Shown here one piece after another: positions 53,456-62,954 of a DNA stretch of 64,000 nucleotides. Position 1 is the stretch's first letter; each line of letters starts with the position of its first letter. Origin of the DNA: Planctomycetaceae bacterium (GTDB lineage Bacteria > Planctomycetota > Planctomycetia > Planctomycetales > Planctomycetaceae); NCBI GenBank assembly GCA_002724315.1, contig PBOJ01000124.1, positions 124,001 to 188,000 of the forward strand, in the 5' to 3' direction. Made by a program: the position numbers and the translations under genes. The notes below the pieces were generated by a model that was given only the letters and a program-made list of their open reading frames with translations, was not told the DNA's origin and searched no databases.

Positions 53456-55456
53456 TTGTGCTACCGTCCCGGCCCGCAACATCAAACGGTCGGACCCGCC
53501 GTGGACAGCACCCCCCCCTATCAACCGCTTCGCGTGGCCGCTTCGTGCCTGGTGGTGTCTCTGCTGGTGCTGTTGGGGCTGGGGGCCTGGGCCGGTGGAT
53601 TCCTGCCCTTGGGGCTTGGTGAGGCGACGGTTTCCGTGCGATCGACCCATCCGGATGATCGGCCGACCATCCCGCGATGTGATCTTCGCGATACGTTGGG
53701 CACGCTGCACCAGGTTGGCGGCCAGTCCGAAGCGCCCGCGACCGTTGTCGTGTTTCTCTCGCCGACCTGCCCGATCAGCCGCAGTTATGTGCCGATGCTC
53801 GGACGTCTCCACCGAGCTGCCGCCAGCCGCCGGGTTCGGGTGCTGGGGATTCTGGTCGCCGGGAACGAGGACTCGACGTCGGAGTTGCGAGTGGGGTTTC
53901 CGTTGGTCAGCGAAACGTCTCGACCGGAGGCCAAGGCCCTGCGAGTTTGCCTGGGCCCAACGCATGTCCCCGAGGCCTTCGTGATCGATTCGGCCGGCCG
54001 GCTCTGCTACCGCGGCCGGATCGATGATCACTACATCGACGTTGGTCGCCGCCGGCAACAAACCACTCACCGTGATCTGGCTCGCGCGATCGATACGGTG
54101 CTGAGTGGAGGTTCCCGGGAATTGACGAGGACTCCGCCGGTTGGCTGCCTTCTGGACAGTCCACCTGGGGAGGCCGAACCCGCCAAGTCGGTCACCTGGT
54201 CGAGTCACGTGGCGGAACTGGTACACAGGCGTTGTGGCCGCTGCCACCGCGCGGAAACTCCCGCGCCGTTCCCCCTGAGAACCTACGACGACGTGGCGGC
54301 TCGTTCACGGCAGGTGCTCGACGTGGTCACCCGTCGAATCATGCCCCCGTGGAAGCCACGGCCGGAATTCGGTCATTTCCGGGATGAATTGCGTCTCGAC
54401 GATTCGGAACTGGCGCTGTTGCGGAAGTGGCTCGAGTCGGGATTGCCACGGGGCGACATGGCCACGGCTCCGGTGGCTCCGGTGTACCGCGGTGGCTGGG
54501 TGTTGGGCGAGCCAGACCTGGTGCTGACGATGCCGGAAGCCGCGTTGATTCCGGCCGAGGGGGATGATGTGTACTGGTATTTTGTCATCCCATCGGGGCT
54601 GGTTTCCGATCGGATGATCACCGCGATCGACTTCCGTCCTGGAAACTCCCGGGTGGTTCACCACGCCAGTTTTCGCTACGACGACACCGGTAGGGCACGT
54701 CTGCTGGATGCGACCGACCCGGCGCCGGGATACCGTCGGCATGGTGGCTGGGGCTTCTCCAGCGGCGGCACCTTGGGGGGATGGGCTGCCGGTATTCAAC
54801 CCCAACGACTGGCTCCCGGCCTGGGACGTCCGATAACTGCCGGCTCGGACTTTGTTCTCCAGGTGCATTATCACCCCACCGGACAACCGGAACGGGATCG
54901 TTCTCGGGTCGGGATCTACTTCCTTCCCGAACGGTCACCGTCGGTGGGTTCAGCCGCGCCGGAGATTACCCCGGTGGTCGAGATCTTCGTGGGAGACATG
55001 TCACTGGAGATCCCCCCAGGTCGGTCCGACCTGTATCACCCGGCCGAATACACCCTGCCCGTGCCGGTAACGATCCACTCGGTCCTCCCTCACATGCACC
55101 TGCTGGGTCGGCGTTGCCGGTCCTGGGCTGTCCTGCCCAATGGGCGGAAGGTCCCGTTGGTCGCGGTCGACGACTGGGACTTCAATTGGCAGGGCCAGTA
55201 TCACCTGCGGAAACCGCTGAAACTTCCGGCCGGGACCCGGCTGGTTCACGAGTCCTGGTACGACAACAGTTCGGGCAACCCGTTCAACCCGCACTCTCCA
55301 CCCCGGCGGGTCACCTGGGGAGAAGGGACCAGCGAGGAGATGGGATTGCTGCTGCTGGACGTGACAGCCGATTCCGCTGCCGACCGGACGACACTGATCC
55401 GGCACAACTGGTCGCATTTCGCCGAGCAGTACCGTCGGCTAAGCGGAAGCCGCTAG
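53456..55456 (+). CDS. Thioredoxin-like / cytochrome / PHM-like copper monooxygenase fusion
   Basis: A 666-residue exported or anchored protein with a hydrophobic N-terminus (SCLVVSLLVLLGLGAWAGG). Residues about 75-215 are redoxin-like (VVVFLSPTCPISRSYVPMLG, with Cys in a C-P-I-S context rather than CxxC). About 245-320 has a c-type heme motif CGRCH. The C-terminal 350 residues resemble the Cu type II ascorbate-dependent (PHM-like) monooxygenase fold: VVHHASF, LQVHYHPTG and LPHMHLLGRRC place His ligands as expected. The joint function is unknown. TTG at 53456 is used; GTG at 53501 or 53534 are possible starts. Confidence 0.75.
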   Translation: MCYRPGPQHQTVGPAVDSTPPYQPLRVAASCLVVSLLVLLGLGAWAGGFLPLGLGEATVSVRSTHPDDRPTIPRCDLRDTLGTLHQVGGQSEAPATVVVFLSPTCPISRSYVPMLGRLHRAAASRRVRVLGILVAGNEDSTSELRVGFPLVSETSRPEAKALRVCLGPTHVPEAFVIDSAGRLCYRGRIDDHYIDVGRRRQQTTHRDLARAIDTVLSGGSRELTRTPPVGCLLDSPPGEAEPAKSVTWSSHVAELVHRRCGRCHRAETPAPFPLRTYDDVAARSRQVLDVVTRRIMPPWKPRPEFGHFRDELRLDDSELALLRKWLESGLPRGDMATAPVAPVYRGGWVLGEPDLVLTMPEAALIPAEGDDVYWYFVIPSGLVSDRMITAIDFRPGNSRVVHHASFRYDDTGRARLLDATDPAPGYRRHGGWGFSSGGTLGGWAAGIQPQRLAPGLGRPITAGSDFVLQVHYHPTGQPERDRSRVGIYFLPERSPSVGSAAPEITPVVEIFVGDMSLEIPPGRSDLYHPAEYTLPVPVTIHSVLPHMHLLGRRCRSWAVLPNGRKVPLVAVDDWDFNWQGQYHLRKPLKLPAGTRLVHESWYDNSSGNPFNPHSPPRRVTWGEGTSEEMGLLLLDVTADSAADRTTLIRHNWSHFAEQYRRLSGSR

Positions 55457-55458
55457 CG

Positions 55459-57801
55459 CTATCCGCCACCGCTTTCGCCGCTATCGGTCGGCACCGTCGC
55501 GGACTCCGGTGCGGACGATCTGCCGACGGCCTGTTGGAGAGCTTCCAGAATGCGATCGGGCCCGAAAACCCCGTCCAGGACGATCGGCTTGTCCGGTTGT
55601 CCGGCCGGGTAGATGGCATAGAACGGGATCGCCTTGGCGCGGTTGCCCAGCTTGACCAACAACGCATCGATCTCCGGCGAGTCCTTCGTCTTGTCGGCCT
55701 TCAGGGGCACGATCTTGTGATCGGTGATGAACTTGCGGGTGACATCGGCATCCAAGGCGACCGCCTCGTTGAGCTTGCAGGTGATTCACCAGTCGGCCGT
55801 GAAGTCGATCAACACCGTCTGGTTGTCCTCGAGGTGTTGTGAGAGAACGTCGCCGGAGTAGGGCCTCCAGAATCCATCGTCGGGGTGGTAGAACCATCCG
55901 AAGGAGACCAGGCCCAGCAGGCCACCAAACGCGGCCGCCTGCCCCCAGGCCATCATTCGCCTGGTCCGTGGCTGGGTCAGCGGCACACGGCCGATCCACC
56001 AGAAGGCGGCCCAGAGTGAGAACAGGAACAGCAGGGTCGGCACCACGATGTCGGAGTCGACTCCAGAGAGCACGTACATCGGGTAGATCACCGTGCCCAG
56101 CAGCACGAAGCCCATCACCTGCTTGAAGGTCTCCATCCACATGCCCGGCTTGGGCAGGAACCCGATCAGCTTGGGGAACGCTCCGATCAGCAGGTAGGGG
56201 ACCGCCATTCCCAGCCCGACGCTCATCAACACCAGGTAGGTGACCCCGATCGACTGGCTGACGGCCCAGCTCATCGCCGGAACCAGCAGCGGCCCGGTGC
56301 AGGGGGTCGCCAGGATGGTGGTCAGGATTCCCTTGGCAAATGCGGCGCCCAGCCCTTCCTGTCCGGAGGTGTCACCGGAACCGCCAAAGCCGGGGATCGG
56401 GATTTCCCAGACACCCAGGAAACTCAGCGCGAAGACAAACACGATCGCCGCCATGACGATGTTGAACGGGGCACTGGTGAACTGAGACCCCCAGCCGGCC
56501 CCGACCACGCCGACCAGGGTGGCCAGCACTGCGAAGACACTCATCAGGCCCAGCGAGAACGCAAGATTGAGCATGAAGGCGCGGGTTCGGTTTTCACCGG
56601 CCTGCGTCACAAACGACATGATTTTCAGGCCGATCACCGGCAGAACGCAGGGCATGAAGTTGAGAATGAAGCCGGCCAGTAGCGCGACGCCGACCTGGGT
56701 CAGCAGCGTACTCAGGCTGGCCGGTGCCGCTGCCGGCGTCTCTTCCGCGTCGGTCCCGGTGGACACCATTTTCTGTTGTCCGTCGTCGGCGATCTTCTTG
56801 TCGGTTTCGCTGACGTCTCCCAGCACGAACGAAGCCCGCCCCTTCAGGCAGCCCTTCTCGTCACAGTACTGGTACAGCACCCGGCCTCGCACGCCGTAGC
56901 CCGAATCGGTCGCCGAATCGGTCACGCGGAAGGTCCGGCTCCAGGTCACCGTGCCGTGGAAGAGCCGTTGCTCGAGGTTGCCAGAGGGAAGCTCGATCGT
57001 CTTCTTCTCGAACGGCTTGTCTTCCTGGAATCCGTCGCCCACAGCCTCGAGGCCACGGAGACCCTGGAGCGATATCCGGGTGGGCAGGCCGCCGTTGTTC
57101 TTGTCCTGGCTGAGCGCGAAGATGTGAAATCTGTCTTCGAGCGTTGCCGAGAGCGACAGCGTCACCGTGTCGCCGGGCCTGGCGTTCCCGGGTGACAACT
57201 CCATGTGCCACGACACCGGTGTCGGTGTTTCCTGGCCGCCGGCCTTGGTGGTTGGGGTGAAGTCATGGGTGAAAGGGAATTCGGGGCCATCACCGAGGGC
57301 AATTTCGATCGGGAACTCTTCCGGAGGCAGGCAGCCACTGGCGTTGCACATGCTCAGCCTGATCGCACCGTTGATCGCAGCGTCGCCGTCACCCCGCTTG
57401 AATGCCTGTCGCCACACCGCTCGTCCAATGTGCTTTTCCTGGCGGAAATCCATCTCGCCGATCTTGGTGACCTCGATCTTCGGGGGGTGGTCGGGACGGG
57501 GGCCCTTGTCGAGTGTTTCGAGTCCGGTGTGTTTGGCGATCTTGATGATTGTCGAGTTGGGGTCGTCGCCGATCGAGTACGTGTAGTAGCCCTCGGGAAC
57601 GATCACCTCGATCGTCAGTGTCACTCGTTCTCCCGGCTTCGCGGTGGCCGGGTGCAGTGACGTGGCGATCTTCGGTGTCGCCGCCACCGTGCCCGGTCCG
57701 TCACCCAGGTTGCCGAAGGGCTGGAACAGGTCGGGCTGGTCCTGGGCCACCGTCGGGGTGGTCACCATCAGGACAGCGATCCAGGTCAAACACCTTCTCA
57801 T
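55459..57801 (-). CDS. dsbD: DsbD-type thiol-disulfide reductase, candidate selenoprotein (in-frame UGA)
   Basis: Read through one in-frame TGA (55788-55786) this is a 780-residue DsbD. ATG at 57801 opens a signal peptide. Two DsbD-alpha-like domains follow (MCNASGCLPPEE and QYCDEKGCLKG). The membrane core has MPCVLPVIGLK and ATPCTGPLLVP, whose Cys pair shuttles electrons. The thioredoxin-like tail starts near 650: VLIDFTADW-[UGA]-ITCKLNEAVALD. UGA sits exactly at the first Cys of the expected CxxC, giving U672-I-T-C675, and the frame stays open to 55459 with cis-Pro in AIPFYAIY. A hairpin follows. Alternatives: a Cys-to-stop mutation or sequencing error. Confidence 0.8.
55753..55768 (-). promoter_or_regulatory. 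Candidate bacterial SECIS hairpin downstream of UGA
   Basis: Minus-strand CGAGGC and GCCTTG form a 6-bp stem (one G-U pair) with apical loop GGTC, starting 17 nt after the UGA. Bacterial SECIS elements lie just 3' of the UGA; the well-studied E. coli fdhF loop also contains GGUC. Confidence 0.5.
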
Positions 57802-57857
57802 CGTGTCACGTTCTTTCGTTTTCCGCACATTTCCGGGGTCGCCCCCCTTTTGGACGC

Positions 57858-57887
57858 ATCTTAGTTCATCCGAATCGACGCTGGCAA
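57858..57887 (-). promoter_or_regulatory. Promoter of the DsbD-type gene
   Basis: Minus strand: TTGCCA (57887-57882), 18 bp, TAAGAT (57863-57858), 57 bp before the ATG. Confidence 0.6.
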
Positions 57888-57952
57888 TTGGCCAAAGGCT
57901 CCTCTCGTGGCACACTGTCGGTGGACGTCATTCCGGTCATGAAGAATTTGCC

Positions 57953-59215
57953 GTGTTTCGCCTCGTTCCTTTTCTCTGTTGTCTGCCCGTGGTGCTGCCG
58001 GCCGCCGAGCCGCGGGCAGTCACCGTGGATGCCGCGTTGCCGTTCGGACAGGCTCCGGTTGATTATCTCGGGGATGCCACCTCCGATCCCGTCGCTCGTC
58101 TCAACCGACGGCTGGTCGATGGCGAGATCACGCTCAAACCGGTGACCGGGCGAGGTTACCTCGACGCGGTTCTTCGTGTCCTGCAGGTGCCTGTCTCCTC
58201 GCAACTGCTGGTCTATTCCAAGACGGCCGTCAACCAGCGGCTGATCACTCCGAAAACTCCCAGGGCGATCTATTTCAATGACACGGTTTCTGTGGCCTGG
58301 GTTCCCCGAACCGCGGAACTGGAATTGTCGGCCGTCGATCCGGTCAAAGGCGCGATGTTCTATGTCCTGAAGCAGCCCGAAGCGTCTGGTGGTGGGGCAC
58401 CGCGGTTCCACCGCAGGCAGAGTTGCCTGGCCTGCCACATTGGTCGCACCACGCTGTCGGTTCCCGGCGGCATCGTCCGGTCGTTCCTGGTCGAATCAAC
58501 GGGCAAGCCGCTTGAGGGTTACTCGCGGGTGACCGGAACCACTCCGATCAACAACCGCTGGGGCGGCTGGTACGTCACCGGACGGCTGGGCACTTCGATC
58601 CACATGGGCAACCTGGTCAACAGGGACGAGAACCGACGTCATCGCCACGATGCGTCGTTCCGCGGCAGCCTGGGGCGCCTGGATACCCTGGTCGATCTGA
58701 AGGCCTATCTTTCTCCCCACAGCGACGTCGTCGCGCACCTTGTTTTCGACCACCAGTTGCACGGTCAGAACCTGATCACACGTGTGTCCTATGAACACAG
58801 GCTGGGCAGGCGGTCCGATGCCGAGGATCGGTTGCTGCGGTACTTGCTGTTGGCCGAGGAGCCTCGGTGGGACGAGGAAATTTCCGGCACGAGCGGATTC
58901 GCCAAGTGGTTCCAGCAGCAGGGGCCACGGGCCGGTGACGGTCGGTCACTGCGGCAACTGGACCTTTCCGGTCGCCTGTTCCGTTTCCGCCTGAGTCCCC
59001 TGGTCTATTCTTCGCAGTTGGCGGTGATGCCCGACCCGCCCCGCCAACGCCTGGGCCGTCGGTTTCGGGCGGTACTCGAGGGCCGCCCGGCCGGTGGGCT
59101 CGAGAAGTTGCTCAACGATCGGCAACGGGACGACCTGCGTGACATCCTGGAAGCCACCCGAGAAGATCTGCCAGCCGGGTGGCGAGTGAGGCCGCGACGT
59201 CGAGGAGTGAAATGA
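57953..59215 (+). CDS. Secreted protein with a single c-type heme motif
   Basis: A 420-residue protein; GTG at 57953 gives the leader VFRLVPFLCCLPVVLPAAEP. A single heme-binding motif lies in SCLACHIGRTTL (about residue 160). The rest (YLDAVLRVLQVPVSSQLLVY, AMFYVLKQPEASGG, HMGNLVNRDENRRHRHD) matches no family that I can name with confidence; it may be a planctomycete cytochrome. Its stop overlaps the start of the PVC-type dehydrogenase by 4 bp (ATGA), so the two are probably one functional unit, with this protein donating or accepting electrons. Confidence 0.75.
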   Translation: MFRLVPFLCCLPVVLPAAEPRAVTVDAALPFGQAPVDYLGDATSDPVARLNRRLVDGEITLKPVTGRGYLDAVLRVLQVPVSSQLLVYSKTAVNQRLITPKTPRAIYFNDTVSVAWVPRTAELELSAVDPVKGAMFYVLKQPEASGGGAPRFHRRQSCLACHIGRTTLSVPGGIVRSFLVESTGKPLEGYSRVTGTTPINNRWGGWYVTGRLGTSIHMGNLVNRDENRRHRHDASFRGSLGRLDTLVDLKAYLSPHSDVVAHLVFDHQLHGQNLITRVSYEHRLGRRSDAEDRLLRYLLLAEEPRWDEEISGTSGFAKWFQQQGPRAGDGRSLRQLDLSGRLFRFRLSPLVYSSQLAVMPDPPRQRLGRRFRAVLEGRPAGGLEKLLNDRQRDDLRDILEATREDLPAGWRVRPRRRGVK

Positions 59216-62200
59216 TGGGGATCCTGAACAACTGGCGGGCCTGGTCTGTCTCTGGAATGGTGTGGCTGATGGCATCGTGCCCGGTAGACGCTTTCCAGGA
59301 TTCGACCCCCGTGACCGCTGGGGTTCGCGTGCCCGACGGGTTTCGGGTCACGATGTTTGCCGACGACGAACTGGCCAGCAACATCTACTCGATGACCGTT
59401 GATGCGGCGGGTCGCGTGGTCGTTGCCGGTCCGCGATACGTCCGGATTCTTCACGATCGGGACGGGGACGGTCGCGCCGAGTCGTTCACGGCGTTTTCAG
59501 ATCGCCCGGCCGGTGGCGCCCAGGGAATGTTCTTCGACGGCTCCGATCTGTTGGCGACCGGGGATGGGGCGATGTGGCGGTTGCGGGATGCCGATGGGAA
59601 CGGGCGGGCCGACGGACCGCCGGAGCAGATTCTGAAGATCCGTGCCGGTGGAGAACACGATGCTCACGCGATCCGCCGCGGGCCCGATGGCTGGTTCTAC
59701 CTGTTGGCCGGAAACGGCGCCGGGGTGAATGCCTCCTACGCATCGCTGGGGTCCTCGCCCATCCGCGTGCCGTCGGCCGGGACATTGCTGAGACTGCCGC
59801 CGTCTTTGACCGGCAGCGAGATCCTGGTGGACGGGTTTCGCAATGCCTACGACTTTGCCTTCGATCCGGCCGGAGACATCTTTGTCTTTGACAGCGACGG
59901 GGAACGTGACGTGTCCCTGCCATGGTACCGGCCGACCAGGGTGTTTCATGCCTTGCCGGCACATGGGACCGGCTGGCTGTCTCGAAGCTGGAAACGACCG
60001 GGTTATTTCCTGGACATGCCACCGGTGGTGGGAGCTTTCGGACGAGGATCGCCGACCGGGGTGGCCTGTTACAGACACACCGCCTTCCCCGAGAAATTTC
60101 GCGGAGCGGTCTTTGCCTGTGACTGGACCTTTGGTCGGGTGGTGGCGCTGACGCCGCCTGGCGCAAGCGGACCCGGACTGGAGAAGCCGGTCGAGTTCAT
60201 GACCGGCCGCGGACACTTCGGGTTTGCGCCGACGGACATTGCCGTGGCTCCTGACGGTGCGGTCTTCGTGTCGGTGGGAGGGCGAGGGACCCGCGGCAGC
60301 GTATTCCGGATTACCCACCCGGCAACGATCACCGGCTCGACCGTTCGTCGCCGGTCACCGATCCGCCGTTGCCTGACCACGCCCCAGCCGCTGGCCAGTT
60401 GGTCTCGACATCAATGGCTGCCACTGGCCCACAAATTGGGAGCGGCCGCGTTCCACAAGGTCGTTGTCGACCCGAATTTCTCGCCGGCCGAGCGAGCACG
60501 GGCTGTAGAGATCCTGGTCGATCCGTTTGGTGGACCCGATTTTGATCGACTGGGCGAGGTCGATACGGGCTGGCCCGCGGTTGTGCGGGCCCGGTTGGCG
60601 TGGGCCGTGGGGCGGATGGAACCCGGTCAGCCGGACGCGGAGCGGCTTGGTGTTTTCCTGAAGGATGCCGACCCAAGAGTCGGACGAGCGGCCTGCGAGG
60701 CGGTGCTGGGGGTCGCGGGCAAGTGGGACTGGTCGGTGGTGGAACCGGGCCTGTTGGTCCAGTTGAACAGTTCCGATCGCCGGACCCGTCAGGTTGCTGC
60801 CACGGCAGTGGCGCGTATGCCCGAAGAGGCCTGGCAACGGATCCGGGCCAGGACGAAAAAGCTGTCGCCTCGCGCCCGGATCGCTGCGGCGGTGGGCGGT
60901 CGGGCGCACGTCAAGGGCGTGGACCGGGACGGATTGGCTGTGGCACTGGAGGTGTTGGCCGCGGACACATCGGCGGAGGTTCCCCTCAGCCTGAAACGCG
61001 ATGCGGCCAGGCTGGGGCAACTGGCCCTGGGTGACGTCGGCCCCAGCCGAGGCCGGGCGGCAGTGTTTGACGGCTACGGGGCCGTGTTGTCTCCGGAGAT
61101 ACTGAGTCCGGTGGCCGGGGAAGTGGGCCGAGTGATCGAGGCGGCATTTCCAACCGGAAACCGGGAACTGGATGACGAACTCGCCCGGCTGGCGGCCATG
61201 GTTTCGACGGCCGAGCCCCGCTTACTGGAGAGGTTTCTGGACCAACTCGACATCCAGTCTCATCCCGTATCGGACCTGCATTTCCTGATCACCGCCGCAC
61301 GGATTCCGCTGGCCCGGAACGAGGTTCAACGAATGCGGACGGCCCGGGCACTGGTGGGACTGCAGGCCAAGATCGACCGGAAGGATCTGAAACAGGACAG
61401 CAACTGGGATGATCGGGTGGGTGAGTTGTACGCGGCGTTGTGTGGCCACGACGCCCGACTGCCTCGCGCGGTGCTGGACACGCCGGGATTCGGCCTGCCG
61501 TCGCACGTGTTGTTTCTCGGGAAAATTGCCAAGGCCGATCGGCCTCGGGCCCGGGCTGCATTCGTGGCAGCGATCGCAAAAGCCGGTGACGACTATCCCT
61601 GGAGCGGTGAGGTAGTGCGATTGCTGGGCCAGTCGGATGATCCGGCCGTGCGTTCACTGGTCCGCGGGGCTTACGAGCGAGTGGGGGTTCGTGGATCGGT
61701 GCTGCTGGAATTGGCCAGGAGGGCCGAACCGGTTGACCGAAAGCGGTTTGTCGAAGGTTTGGCGTCCTCGTCACTGGAAGTGGTCGGGGCCTGCCTGGGA
61801 GCGCTGGCGAAGCTGCCCAGGGGGACGGCTGCGAGTGAACAGTTGGCCTTGCTGGGGGCTGTCCGCCGGTTGGGGACGGCGGCCACCGAGCACGGGCTGC
61901 GGTCACGTGCGGTGGCGCTGCTGAGACGCAACACCGGCCGTCGGTTCGGCTTCGTGTCCGGTAAGAAGGGGCGGGTGGCTCAACCCAAAGCGGTGGCCGC
62001 CTGGACGGCGTTCCTGGAGACGGCCTATCCGAAGGAGACCCGGCGTCTGCTGGGCGCCGCGGCGGCCAGCCTGGAGGGATTGAAGAAGCGGCTGGCCCGC
62101 GTGGACTGGGACAACGGCGACGTGTCGCGGGGGAAGAGGGTTTTTGCCAAGAGGGGCTGCGTGCAGTGTCACCAGGGACGACGTGCGCTGGGGCCCGACC

Positions 62201-62520
62201 TGGCCGGTTCGGCCGGCCGGTTTTCCCGGGCAGATCTGTTCACCGCCATCGTGTTGCCCAACCGGGATGTTTCGCCCCGTTACCAGACGACTGTTGTCCA
62301 GACCGACGATGGTCGGGTCTACAACGGGTTGATTGTCTACCAGTCGGTTGACGGGCTGACCTTGCGGACCGGCACGAACCAGACGATCCGCCTGGAACGG
62401 GAAGAGATCGAGTACCAGGCGCGTCGGCCCGAGTCGCTGATGTCGTCCGGGTTGCTGAAGGGGCTGGATGACGGCGGGTACGCCGACCTGTACGCCTATT
62501 TGAAGACATTGCGCAAGTAG
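59212..62520 (+). CDS. PVC-type heme-binding dehydrogenase with HEAT repeats
   Basis: A 1102-residue protein. ATG at 59212 (MMGILNNWRAW) leads a signal peptide. The N-terminal beta-propeller (VPDGFRVTMFADDE, DRDGDGRAESF, AHAIRRGPDGWFYLLAGN) is L-sorbosone-dehydrogenase-like. Residues about 400-950 are HEAT-like helices (DPRVGRAACEAVLGVAGKWD). The C-terminus is a c-type cytochrome domain with GCVQCHQGRRALGPDLAG and a typical VVQTDDGRVYNGLIV segment. It probably oxidises a sugar-like substrate in the periplasm and passes electrons to heme. The partial gene at 1-303 is a paralogue. Confidence 0.92.
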   Translation: MMGILNNWRAWSVSGMVWLMASCPVDAFQDSTPVTAGVRVPDGFRVTMFADDELASNIYSMTVDAAGRVVVAGPRYVRILHDRDGDGRAESFTAFSDRPAGGAQGMFFDGSDLLATGDGAMWRLRDADGNGRADGPPEQILKIRAGGEHDAHAIRRGPDGWFYLLAGNGAGVNASYASLGSSPIRVPSAGTLLRLPPSLTGSEILVDGFRNAYDFAFDPAGDIFVFDSDGERDVSLPWYRPTRVFHALPAHGTGWLSRSWKRPGYFLDMPPVVGAFGRGSPTGVACYRHTAFPEKFRGAVFACDWTFGRVVALTPPGASGPGLEKPVEFMTGRGHFGFAPTDIAVAPDGAVFVSVGGRGTRGSVFRITHPATITGSTVRRRSPIRRCLTTPQPLASWSRHQWLPLAHKLGAAAFHKVVVDPNFSPAERARAVEILVDPFGGPDFDRLGEVDTGWPAVVRARLAWAVGRMEPGQPDAERLGVFLKDADPRVGRAACEAVLGVAGKWDWSVVEPGLLVQLNSSDRRTRQVAATAVARMPEEAWQRIRARTKKLSPRARIAAAVGGRAHVKGVDRDGLAVALEVLAADTSAEVPLSLKRDAARLGQLALGDVGPSRGRAAVFDGYGAVLSPEILSPVAGEVGRVIEAAFPTGNRELDDELARLAAMVSTAEPRLLERFLDQLDIQSHPVSDLHFLITAARIPLARNEVQRMRTARALVGLQAKIDRKDLKQDSNWDDRVGELYAALCGHDARLPRAVLDTPGFGLPSHVLFLGKIAKADRPRARAAFVAAIAKAGDDYPWSGEVVRLLGQSDDPAVRSLVRGAYERVGVRGSVLLELARRAEPVDRKRFVEGLASSSLEVVGACLGALAKLPRGTAASEQLALLGAVRRLGTAATEHGLRSRAVALLRRNTGRRFGFVSGKKGRVAQPKAVAAWTAFLETAYPKETRRLLGAAAASLEGLKKRLARVDWDNGDVSRGKRVFAKRGCVQCHQGRRALGPDLAGSAGRFSRADLFTAIVLPNRDVSPRYQTTVVQTDDGRVYNGLIVYQSVDGLTLRTGTNQTIRLEREEIEYQARRPESLMSSGLLKGLDDGGYADLYAYLKTLRK

Positions 62521-62594
62521 GTGGCTTCACCCGGTATTGCCGTCCGGGGATTGTGGCTCAACAATGAACAGTGTCCGGACCATGGAGTGTTGTG

Positions 62595-62867
62595 ATGCCA
62601 CAGGCGATTGCTGATCCCGAGGAACTGAAGCGTTTTGCCAGCTTGTTGAAGCAGTTCAACACCGATCTTGTCGATCGCACCAACGCGATGGCCAGCCAGT
62701 TGGAGTCGTTGAGCGTGACGTGGCGGGACCAGGAGAACAAGAAATTTGTCGAGCAGTTCACCGAGCAACTCAAGGGGATCAATCGGCTGGTCGAGGTCAA
62801 CGACGCGTACATCCCGTTCCTGGTCCGCAAGGCGGCTCGGCTCGAGGAGTACCTGCAGCAGCGGTGA
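62595..62867 (+). CDS. WXG100-like small helical protein
   Basis: A 90-residue protein starting at 62595 (MPQAIADPEELKRF). It is predicted all-helical, two long helices joined by a turn at VTWRDQENKKF, with Trp43-Arg44-Asp45 where WXG100 (ESAT-6-type) proteins have W-x-G. Length and helix-turn-helix plan match WXG100 secretion targets. It is the first of four closely spaced plus-strand genes with related features. A role as a secreted or structural partner of a type-VII-like translocase is inference. Confidence 0.65.
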   Translation: MPQAIADPEELKRFASLLKQFNTDLVDRTNAMASQLESLSVTWRDQENKKFVEQFTEQLKGINRLVEVNDAYIPFLVRKAARLEEYLQQR

Positions 62868-62954
62868 GGGACGGCGATCGGTTTGGGTCGTGCCGTCTCG
62901 GACCAGGTGCGGCAGTCGGAAGATCACCAGGATGATGCGAGGAGAGAGGCTCAC

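Noticed and set aside
55459-55755. Separate 98-residue gene at the end of the DsbD gene
   Set aside because: It has no credible start, continues the DsbD frame exactly after one UGA and encodes the second half of the thioredoxin fold.
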